Below, piece by piece: positions 23,501-32,950 of a stretch of 64,000 nucleotides of DNA. The position numbers and the translations under genes are program-made. The stretch lies in the NCBI GenBank assembly GCA_020881915.1, contig JAJFPB010000006.1, forward strand, positions 3,968,001-4,032,000, written 5' to 3'. Numbering within the stretch: position 1 is the first letter of the stretch; every line of letters starts with the position of its first letter. Below the pieces are notes generated by a model. It saw only the letters and a program-made list of their open reading frames with translations, was not told where the DNA came from and did not search any database. This stretch comes from Paramyrothecium sp. XJ0827. Its lineage: Eukaryota; Ascomycota; Sordariomycetes; Hypocreales; Stachybotryaceae.

Positions 23501-26199
23501 TTTCCTCCTTTGCGGATGAACGTGTTTGCGACTGGATCGCTAAGTAAAGCTGTTTTGACTTCTCGATATCTCCATGCTCCTTAAAGCCGACCTGGTTGAG
23601 TATCCACAAATAAAAGTCAAGCCGCTTTTCAACTCCAACATCCAAGCAGGACAAAAATTTCCAATTCTCCAGGTTGTCGAGAGGCAAAAGCAAAAACTCG
23701 CAGTTGTCCACGTCACAAAAGTTTTCAGCTTCTCCCACAAGGTCCGGCGAGGAGATGTAGGTTCTCCGCAAAGCAACTTGACGACCCGACCTGCACCTGA
23801 ATCGATGGCCTGCTAGTGTCTCTCTGTGTCTGGACGTCATGCCATCTTTGTAGAAACTCCAATACTGATGCAAGACAGCCAAGACCTGATCTCTCTTATT
23901 AGCCAGTAACCATTTGAAGTCTCTGTGCAGCTCATAAGTGGAACTTATGATCCGAGGGGCTAGCGCAACCCCGGCGGCCTCACGCAACCATTCTGCAAAC
24001 TCGGCTCTTTCAACAGGATCGAAGTCTGCAAAGTAGCGACTATCCAGAAAGCGTGCTTTGTCGTGACCGGAGAAAAGTTGTGCAAGTTCACCGCCGATAT
24101 TTCTATCGGCATATGTGGAGTTGGCCTTTCCGAAATGCTCGCTACCGCTACACACAAAATATATCTTGTCCATGTCGCCGAGCCGCAAGTGCTCTCGCAT
24201 TTTGTAGAGGTACTTGACATGTGCAATAATATGTTCAGGGACGGCCCGGCTAAATTTGTCGTGATAGTCAAGGATCCGTTCGACAACGTTAGGGACGTCA
24301 CAATCCTTCACTCCGAGGAGCTGAAAGAGCTTTCTCCTCGTGGGGCAGACGCAAGCTTTCTCATCGACCAGCGATAGCGGCAGCCCAGGCGGAATGGCCG
24401 CTCCCAAACTCGCTGGAAAATAGATTGGTTCGTTTTCTGAGGGGGGACACCGCCAGGTCCCGTCGCTTAATGGAATCAGAGGAATTCTTCTGAGGCCACT
24501 TGCATAATCCCTGTTATACCAGCGTTCCTGTGATTTGATAATCACATTGGCGAGGTCCGTACACCACTCCTTGCTTTGCATCCTGACGTGAAGCAAGTCC
24601 TCATTATGCAGCTCCTGGATTTTATCGCAAATCCACTTCCAGTTAGGGGCGGTGACATCTAACGATAAAAGGGCCTCGCGGACCGAGGCAGGATAAACAG
24701 GGGAAACATAGTCCCACATATACCCAAACATCGGCTTACCATGGCGATCATGCGCCCAGTCCAAGAAGACCAGACTTCTTGGCTCCCTGACGCAGCCGGT
24801 TCGGTCCTTGATGACAAGCGCTCTGCTGAGATGGTTTTTGATGCTCTCTGTTATGCTGCGCCAGTATGCGCTCAAACCCCTGGTATTGTTATTGAGGTAG
24901 AGAGGCCACATGTTTGCTAGGTCGGTCATGTCTGCATTCCCTGAGTTTGCATTGAAGCTTTGAACGGCTGCCTCAAAGGCGTGCGGAATCGCACCAGCAA
25001 TATTTCTATTCCAGGAGTTGTCTTCGTCCACCGATTGCCGATTCGACGTAGTGAGGAAATCGGCCTGGATAATAAACTGTATACGGCATTAGGAGCAGCG
25101 TTCGAGCCCCATGGCGTACGCACCTTGAATCCAAAGTCCCCCAGGGGCAAATATGCGAAGGCAAAATTCTGCTTCAAAATCATAGGCATATATTTGGTCG
25201 ATTCCTGCTGCACAGGAAAGGCAAGCACAATGTCAGTTCTTTTGATGTCTGGGCGTCGGCTTTCGGTTCCTGCAAAATCAATCGCACACCTGTGCTTGTA
25301 CAGGTGGCGCATCATGCCAGAGTCCTCGTCTTCCAACGATACGATGCCAGAATTGGGCGTCCAATCGACGCGCCGAAAGCGTTTCGAGACAACCGGCTCA
25401 TTATCCGAGGTGAACTTGAACAGCGTGAGATGGAGTCGATCTATGCGACGTAAAAACAGAATGAGGACAGGGTCGATTGTCTTGACTTCTGTTTCCAGCG
25501 CGGATGAGAAATTTGTTGACTTGTCACAGATATTATCCAATACGATCGTTGTCTGGCTGTCTTCCTCGTAGTCGTCAAAGAAGTCTTTGTCCCACTGTGG
25601 CGTAATCATGCCAAGCTCTCTGGTCTGGTCCAGCTGAAAGTAGTAAGGATGGGAGCGTATGTGTGCCCTATTAGCCAGCTTGTAGACTGATTTGAAGCCG
25701 ATGCCCTTTTCACCAGTGTATCCTTGGCCAGGTGTTTTGGAACTCCGACCCGTTCGACACAACGCCCGAATGTTCTCTTGAGAGAAGCCTTCTTCATTGC
25801 ATTCAATCTTCACATGATCGGGAAAGATGGTGATGGACACTCTCGGCGTCTCGCCCGCAGTGTACCTGTTGTCGTCGGCATTTTGAATCACTTCCATCAG
25901 GAAACGCGCGCGATTCGTGTACAAGTCGGTTGATATGCTGCGGACTAGTCATTTCCAGCATACGGCGAACGTCACAGAGGACTACGGCAGAGCACTCACA
26001 TTTTCAACGCCTTCGCCAAGTCTTCTCGAATCTCCTCGCCACCTTCGATCGCTTGCAGCATGCCCTTTCGGCCATTTTTTGCCTCCTCTTCTGCTTCTCG
26101 TTTGAATGCATCGGTAAATGTCCCTTTGCGCCGCGCTACCTCTTCGATGACTGCACGTGCATCCTCGATAGTTATCACAGGGTCTGAGCTTCTACCCAT
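20515..26199 (-). CDS. sacsin/NO VEIN-type HSP90-like ATPase with DUF3883 C-terminal domain
   Basis: Nine exons: 26000-26199, 25124-25937, 23494-25076, 23157-23435, 22767-23114, 22031-22718, 21141-21986, 20767-21075 and 20515-20709; total 1753 residues with every phase matching. The N-terminal GHKL ATPase shows FLMEVIQNADDN (E82, N86), an N2-like CNEEGF in which the usual DxGxG is altered, and YTGEKGIGFKSVYKL; FLTTSNRQSV follows. The middle holds two or three repeated blocks ending in (E/N)CVW or NCIW, each followed by a helical stretch. A Ser/Pro-rich linker (about 1370-1540) precedes FEVGFLGEQFVYALLHDTF, NWTSSLR, DFTYKDTQG (D1625) and YRLEVKST (E1667, K1669), the DUF3883 domain with a PD-(D/E)XK-like pattern, then YMSGGQYKLAKKLRV. 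Intron 3 (23436-23493) is GC-AG. Likely an ATP-driven chaperone-like or conflict-system protein. Confidence 0.87.
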
Positions 26200-26879
26200 A
26201 TCGCCGGCTTTATGGATGGATTATCGGAAGCCATGGGGCAAGATTGAGGGGTTAGCAGATTCCGTAATATGCTATTAGACCAGTGTGCTCAATTAGGAAA
26301 GGGATCTGTAGGAATTCGGCATATTGAATAATAGCAAATATGCATGCTGATCTTATTTAAGTCCTTGGGAATTCTTAAATTAGCGGCATTTTATATAGTG
26401 AAAGTGCGTTTTAGTAAAATGTATATTATTCAGTAAGAGCGAAACTTGCTTGAGTTAAATAAATTATATTATTTGAAAGACTTAACATATCTTTAATACC
26501 TAAAAAGCCTTAATTAAGAGAAAAAGATATAATAAAAAAGAAATTATTAATACACTAGTAATTACATAATTAAGAGATTTACTAAAATAATCTAAGTTTA
26601 AAGAATATTAAATAAGAACTTAATAGAATTATTTGTTACGGAAAAAGGGAAGGTGCAGTCTCCGGCAATAACCTTAGGCCACTAGGCCAAAAGATCCATC
26701 AGTGTCAGGTAGCTGCCTGAGCCTGCCTTCCACATCCCTATATATAGCTATAGGGGCTCCCTAGGACCTTACCTAGGAAATCCCATAACAGTTTTCTAAT
26801 AATAATAATCACATTTATAACATATATCCGTCCGATTTAATGCATCACAGACGGTCCATATTACAGTTAATCCTCCCCG
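26200..26879. other. AT-rich intergenic island, right of the HSP90-like gene
   Basis: About 26280-26640 is strongly A+T rich (TTAATTAAGAG, AATAAAAAAG runs). 26700-26860 is less so and includes TATATATAGCTATAG near 26740. No gene seen. With the island at 20100-20460 it brackets the 5.7-kb HSP90-like gene. Confidence 0.5.
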
Positions 26880-28141
26880 TCAACTCGACACAGGATGCTT
26901 CCATTGTTGATATGCGACCCAAGCTTGGAAAATGCCCACGGCCAGGCTCAAAGCTCCTAATATGATGGCGATGGCCACGCCTCCTAAGGTGGCCATCATG
27001 ATATATCTGGCGCCGCTCCGCCTCTCAAGCCATCTCTCAAAGAGCCCGTTAGGCGTGGGGTGCTCAATCTGATCTTGCAGATCGGCTAGCCTCGAGCTCC
27101 AGTAACGAAATGAAACAGTGTTCTCGTCACTACGCCGAAAAGGTCTTGAATCCACCCTTACACAGTCAGGATCGAATGACTTCTTTGAGACGTATATGCG
27201 AAGCATTGACTGGGACTCGGAATCTAGCGGGAAGAGGATTTCCTTCAATGTGACAAGTGTTTCGAGGGCCAGGTCGCGCGGTATGTTACCCCTATGGATA
27301 TGTTAACCGCCTTTCTTCGGTTTTGAGTGAGGGAGGCTTACTCTGTAATCGCCCTTGCGACGTCATCATGACGGTCGCATTTTAAGCTGACCACGAGGTG
27401 TTCCTTGAGAACGCTTGTGTAATGATATATCTCCACCGTTTTGTATTTTAGGTCCAGACGCAAGTGATTCTGCAGGTTATCAGTCGGTATTAGGTCGAGG
27501 CCAGCAATCCTCTTGAGACGCTTCGCTGTTAATCCTGCCCATTCAGCATTTCGAGCTGGCACAAGCTGCTGACGGGAACTATCTTGCTGGGCTTCCTCCT
27601 TCTCATGCGCTGGAAACGCCGCCTCGATAAAGTCTGAGAAGCTTGTATCACTCTGCCAGGTTACCGGCAAAGCACCAGACTCTAACAAGCCATCCGACTG
27701 GTTCTCGACTGAGGAGTTAACCATTGTTATCACCCTGGCGGCCAGGCTAAAAGCCCGATTTTGGTCTGCGAAAAGAGGCAAGGCCGTCTCGCCGCGTGCC
27801 CCAGCTTTTTGAGTAAAGTGTGTCTCTGTGATAACGGACCGCCGTACCTGGGGGTATCCTTTAATGGCCTTAATGACAGCGAGGAGGTCTCCATGGTTGC
27901 GAAGAGACGGCACACTTCCAGGGAGGAGGTCGGGTACGTACGACGCTGTCGTGTCGCGGTAGTAATTGAAGAAGGGCTCCAGCCGTGTGGACTGTTGCCA
28001 CGGACAGAGGGCTGTGCGGCAATCCTTGCCGAGATTGCAGTCTTCGCAGAGCTCCCATCGCCAGAGAACTTTGCACAAATTCCGCAGCTCCTCTCTTGTG
28101 ACTCCCGCAAGAGGGAATATGGACTGATTTAGCGTGTCCAT
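26880..28141 (-). CDS. Cys-motif protein with C-terminal membrane anchor (module gene B2)
   Basis: Exons 27342-28141 and 26880-27291 (50-bp intron, GTAAGC...CATAG, same place and phase as in B1) give 403 residues. Blocks shared with B1: WRWELCEDC, KDCRTALCPWQ, RLEPFFNYYRD...SYV, NHGDLLAVIKAI, SFSDFIEAAFP, LTAKRLKRIAGLDL, NHLRLDLKYKTVEIYHYT..LKEHL, IPRDLALETLVTLKEILFPL and WLERRSGARYIMMATL, then one membrane segment (GGVAIAIILGALSLAVGIF) and FQAWVAYQQWKHP. Probably membrane-anchored by its C terminus, with a cytosolic Cys motif that may bind metal. Diverges from protease A2. The frame stays open upstream of this ATG to about 28246 and reads protein-like there, so the true or ancestral N terminus may be longer (see 28171-28596). 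Confidence 0.75.
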
Positions 28142-28170
28142 TGTCGGTACCGCGAACAGCTCGAAGCCAC

Positions 28171-28596
28171 TCAGGAGAATAAACCGGATAACGAGAGAAC
28201 CGTTCGAGAAATGGCAGTCCTGGATGAGGCTGCGAGTAGACAGGGGTCATACAGCGTGCATGGGTGTAGTAGGGCTGTGCTGAGGCTGAGCCAAGGATCG
28301 CTGTCAGCCCCGGCGCTTACGACATTCCAAAGCCGTCGAAGCCATTCAAAGAAAACCCCAGCTTCCCAGCTTGTCCATGATTCTGATTTGAAGAGGGTAG
28401 GCCACGTTTCTTCACCTTCCCAGCTACAGAGTTCGATAGCATGGAAGTCGTCGCCTAGCGAAATCATGGAGTCACGCTCAGCAGCAGGATCCCCCTCTAC
28501 AACGACCGTTGTCTCGAATCGCTCATATCTCGTCGCAAGTTCTAGCAAATCCTCGAACTTCTTCGGTGGACACTTGCAGCCAGACACGCCCAGCAA
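28171..28596 (-). pseudogene. protein-like antisense frame upstream of B2, probable displaced 5' part of a B-type gene
   Basis: This frame overlaps the 5' part of A2 on the other strand. Its translation is rich in Trp and Phe and looks like a folded protein (FEDLLELATRYERF, DDFHAIELCSWEGEETWP, AGVFFEWLRRLWNVV, TALLHPCTLYDPCLLA). The opposite-strand reading is low-complexity Ser-rich. It has no ATG at its 5' end. Near 28233-28240 the sense would continue smoothly into the B2 frame (SLIQDCHFSNGSLVIRFI, FELFAVPT) only after a one-base shift; no good intron makes that join. Best reading: remnant N-terminal domain of B2, frameshifted and cut by the arrival of A2. A real spliced exon remains possible. 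Confidence 0.4.
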
Positions 28597-30449
28597 GCTC
28601 GAAGATGAAAGTTTGCTAGACTCTGGATACGGTTCGCAGGATAGCTCTCAAGCAGCCACACCGGACCGACTGGGCGTGAACGAGAACGGCAGCGATCCGA
28701 AAGAGCGCGGCATCGAGCTTCGCTTATCGAGGACTAAAGCCCTGCTTTCTTTCAATGACGAAATCGACGAGCTGTACACAACACGCTTCTACTCCATCCA
28801 ACCTACTATCGAACCTCTCCTCCTACAGTACGTCAAGCGAAAGTCCTTTCTGCGAGGCTCGGGGCGCCACAAGCCCATGGCCATTCGGCTTTTGCTCCTT
28901 GGAAATTCAGAGCTTGACGCAAAACCGCACATTGTAATATTCTGCGCTCCGGAAATGAGAAAACGAGTGCAGCATTTCTTCGAAAAGGATGAGATTGTTA
29001 AGGAGCTTTACAAGCCTGACGATAAGTCTCTACCATCATTCGAAGTAGCTGTTTGCGAATGTGCGCCGCGGCTGCGGAATGGAGAGCTAGTTATCGAAGT
29101 CTTCTGCGATGCCGCTTCCAATGCAGAACTGACCAAAGATCTTGTCAACAAAGCGCCTCGTGGCACATTTTGCGGCACACCGATTCGCCTCGAAGCAAAC
29201 GGAAAGATTAGAAATGCCACGCTCGGAGGACTGATCAAGCTGGAATATGACACTGGAAGGTCCGAGTTACTCGGCCTTACGGCTGGCCATGCCGCACGCG
29301 CATGCTTGAGAGACGAAGATGACCAGGACCTACCTGACGGAGACTTGGACGCTGGTGATTCGACTGACAGTTCTTTCGTGGACTCCGATTCTGACTGGTC
29401 CCCATCTGACTCGGAGGGGGCGGTTGCCGAGGATGCAGACTCCTTACCCAGCATAAAAGAAGCGGTCGAAAGTTGTGACGATTCTCAGTCTTGGGCTTTC
29501 AAGCACGCGGAGATACTTGGGAATATCGAATGCCAAGGAGATACCGCGCAAGACGAGCAGCGTCCGAAGGGTTCTTTCGACTGGGCCTTAATTAGCATGA
29601 AGGACTTTAAACCAAATCGGCTCCCGGCGTTTGGTTTTGGAGGAAACCTCAATCAATGGAACTCAAGGATCACGAGTTATCGTAATGTATCGCCCGCCAT
29701 GGCCGGTGCCTCATCAGAAGAACGTGTGGTCCTTTTGTGTGGCTCCGGTCGCCCAAAGTTCGGATACCTGGCTCCTCAACCTGCCAGGATTCTCGTTGAT
29801 ACGAGTGGTATATTCGTCGATGCTTTCATGGTTGTTCTAGACCTAGGCGATGGTATGTATAGATCCCTCCCGATAATCTGAAAGCTATACTAATAATAAA
29901 CCAGAAGTCGTTGATGGTGATTCTGGCTCTTGGGTGGTCACGGAAGAGACTCGTGAGGTCATCGGCCACATTGTGGCCACGGACCCTCTAGGAGCGGGAT
30001 ATATTATCCCCCTTTGCGACATCTTTAGTGACATCCAACGATCAATAGGAGTCGCTCGCGTTACCCTCCCTTCTGTCCGTGATATTGAGGAGCACCTCAA
30101 ACACATTTACGTGAAAGCGCCTGAAGATACCGAGAGGCATATACAGCCTCTCAGAGACGCGGAAAATAGCAGCCTTTCCGAAAAGCTCAGCAATAAGCAC
30201 AACGAGGAGCAGAGTCAAACCTCACTTGAGGTCAACATTTGTTCGCCCATGCCGCCCGAAGTAGCCGCCGTTTCAACCACGGCTGTTGTTCCTCTCCCCA
30301 TAATCAGCAAGAAGCGTGTCTCGACGACAGACCCTACACTGGAAGGCAGCAATAGCCTGAAGGATAGTAATAGCGCTACGAGTGTCTCGCCTTCTCCATA
30401 CGCCACACCCTTGTCCATGTGGAAGACTTACCAGTATGATCATATTTGA
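28466..30449 (+). CDS. trypsin-like serine protease (module gene A2)
   Basis: Exon 1 28466-29852 and exon 2 29905-30449 (52-bp intron, GTATGT...ACCAG) give 643 residues from the ATG at 28466; an upstream in-frame ATG at 28211 would give 728. Triad: H275 in GLTAGHAA, D372 in GSFDWALISM, S469 in DGDSGSWVV, with the intron just before the serine box as in A1. Shared with A1: PHIVIFCAPEM..RVQHFF, TFCGTPI, NATLGGLIK, HIVATDPLGAGYIIP. The His-Asp interval carries a long acidic insert (about residues 280-325, Asp/Ser-rich). The N terminus has DESLLDSGYGSQDSSQ, a motif common in fungal signalling-type proteins. Unlike A1 there is no membrane segment; the tail is Ser/Thr-rich. No signal peptide, so probably intracellular. 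Natural substrate unknown; the divergent B2 protein is a candidate. Confidence 0.8.
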
Positions 30450-31143
30450 TTAAAATTCTAAACTTATGAAGCACTTGACAAGTACTTTGAAAGACTCGAC
30501 TTGGATCTTTTTTGTAATGTGCTATTGAATAATGAGCTTTTTGTGGCATCGTATTCTCTCCGTCTCTTCACTAATCGCTCCTGGATGACTAATGAGTCTG
30601 AGATCCTCATCCGTGGCAGTGTGGATCTCACGACGTGGCAGTGTGAACTAAACGGTTAGGCTGCCCAATAAGAGCGACGGCCAATCCCCCGTGGATCTCA
30701 GATCAATTACGGAGACTGGACGAGGTCTTCTAGACAAGATGGCACGTGATTCTGAGGTGTGACATGCACCCGAGGCCTCCATTCGAGCATGGGTGATCGC
30801 AACATGCATACACAGTTTCGTAATTTCAACTGGCACAATTACACTCGCGGCAGACGCGCAATAACCAAAATGAAGTTGAACAAATAATTTGATGACTGGG
30901 AAGGCGAAAATGTGAAAATCACGTGACGGCTTGTTGCTCGGTGCCAAGCCGAGTAGCGACCGCCTCGTCACCGCGGCAATTTATCTCAACTTGTAGCGGT
31001 GGACAAGACGTGGCAGTAGGAAACATATTCACGAGACGAGACGTCCCTGCTGGGCGGTTCGTGAACTTCTTCACTTGTACTTACACTTACACCCCTTCCT
31101 CCTCCTAACCCTTCCCCACCAACCTGGGGAGGAGTCAATCACA
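30450..31143. other. intergenic, no gene seen
   Basis: About 690 bp between A2 and the glutaminase gene. A short direct repeat (GTGGCAGTGTG near 30613 and 30635) and two more GTGGATCTCA copies (30622, 30681) are visible. The 3' part is the glutaminase promoter with a CT-rich leader at about 31085-31120. Confidence 0.4.
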
Positions 31144-32618
31144 ATGAAGTCTCCCATCCCCGATTACCTCAAAGTCGTGCTCGAAAATGCCCGCCACATC
31201 GACTCCGGGCAGCCCGCCAGCTACATCGAGACGCTGGCCAAGGCAGACACGTCCAAGATGGCCGTCGCTCTTGCGATGGTAGATGGAACCATCTATTCAC
31301 TAGGAGATGACCGGGTCGAGTTCTCCATTCAGTCCATATCGAAGGCTTTTGTCTACGCACTGGCGATTGAAGATGCAGGTCTGCCACGAGTCCTCGAGAA
31401 GATCGGCGTCGAGCCATCGGGTGACGCTTTCAACCGTCTGTCGCTTGAGCGCGGGACAAACCGCCCGATGAATCCAATGATCAATGCCGGTGCTATCACG
31501 GCGCACTCGCTGGTCGTGGCCCCCGGTGCCACGGCGGAGCAGAGAACAGAGCGCATCCTGAAGACGCTGTCCAGGCTGGCCGGCCGCCAGCTGCATGTGG
31601 ACGAGGAAGTCTACCAAGCTGAACTTAGGAGTGCTGATCGAAACATGGGCATTGGCTACATGCTCAAGGCAGCCGGTATCATCACCTGCGACCCGCAGGA
31701 GGCTGTAAGGGGATACATTCGCCAGTGCGCTATCAATGTCAATGTGCGAGATCTTGCTATGATGGCGGCCACTCTTTGCAATGCCGGTGTGCATCCCATC
31801 ACCGGCGAGCACATCATTCCCCAGACGAGCGTCCGTCAAGTGTTGTCCGTTATGACGACTTGTGGCATGTACGACGCTGCAGGAGATTGGGTCTCGAATG
31901 TCGGCATCCCTGCGAAAAGTGGCGTAGCCGGCGGAATTATCGGTGCTCTGCCGGGCCAGGTTGGCATTGCCGCCTTCTCTCCGAAGCTTGACGAGCGCGG
32001 CAACAGCGTGCGCGGCGTTGCTATATGCGAGCAATTGTACGTCATCCGTGTCTCACTACCCCAAACAACAAGTGGGCAACTGCGCAACATCAAGATGCTA
32101 ATGGAGAGACTAGATCGCGCGACATGGGACTGCATATGATGGATGTTAGCCAGATTTCGAGAGCTACCGTACGCACGTCAGTGGCGACGATCCTCCCCGG
32201 AGAGAACGAGCCCCACAACCCAAACTGCCACCACGAAGTGGTCATCTTCAGTCTTCGAGGCGCAGTTCGATTTGCGGGCTCAGAACGCCTCACTCGGGCG
32301 GTAACTCGTGAGCTTGGCCTACCTGATCCCGACGACCCAGGCTCCGGCGCTCACCGGGATGCCTGTGCCGTCGTCTTCTCGTTCCGTGAGGTGTATTCCC
32401 TCAATGCAATCGCCCGACGGATCGTCCACGAAGACATTGATCGCCTCCTGACGGCGAACCGAAGCGTGGTAGTGATCGACCCGTCGGGTGTTTTGGAGTG
32501 GGACGAGGACCGTGAAGGAAGGACGCGCCATCCTCGCGTGGTGTTGAACGAGGTTGAGGCACGTAACTACATTGGAGGAATCGGCTGCCAAGCAGTGACC
32601 AAGTCGGAAGACTGGTAA
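31144..32618 (+). CDS. glutaminase (bacterial GlsA type) with STAS-like C-terminal domain
   Basis: Exons 31144-32036 and 32114-32618 (77-bp intron, GTACGT donor, acceptor GACTAG) give 465 residues. The reaction is L-glutamine to L-glutamate plus ammonia. The serine-dependent beta-lactamase-like fold shows SISK (S64, K67 as the SxxK pair), MNPMINAGAI, a Tyr/Lys-containing middle (GIGYMLKAAG) and GIPAKSGVAGGI, all standard GlsA motifs. The join makes ICEQLSRDMGLHMMDV, the end of the catalytic domain. The remaining 140 residues (VIFSLRGAVRF, VVFSFREVYSLNAIARRI, SVVVIDPSGVLEW) resemble a STAS-type domain also fused to some bacterial glutaminases. No targeting signal. An in-frame start at 31075 is upstream, but 31144 matches family starts. 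Convergent with a DAO-family oxidase. Confidence 0.9.
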
Positions 32619-32950
32619 ATTTTCTGGACGCATGCTATTCGTGCGGTCTCATTGATCTGATGGCTTCGGTGCATGGCGAAAGAAGGAGGCTAGACAAAAT
32701 TGAAAATTGGTGTGAACGGTAACCCTTTATATTTGGTCTGTTTTGGTGTTCTATTTCGTCAAGCCTGTGGATGTAGCTACATTGTCCCAGAGTTTGGACT
32801 GTCCATACCAACCCATCAGCGCTTGTAGGGGTTTTTGATACTCCAGAGACCATTTCAAGCCTCCCAAGCCATCGAACACAAGTTACTTCGCGATTCCAAC
32901 AATCCCAAACATGTAGGGGGCAATGAATCCCGTTATGCCACCCGAACCTA
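32619..32950. other. convergent intergenic, no gene seen
   Basis: 330 bp between two 3' ends; only terminator and UTR sequence expected. Confidence 0.4.
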
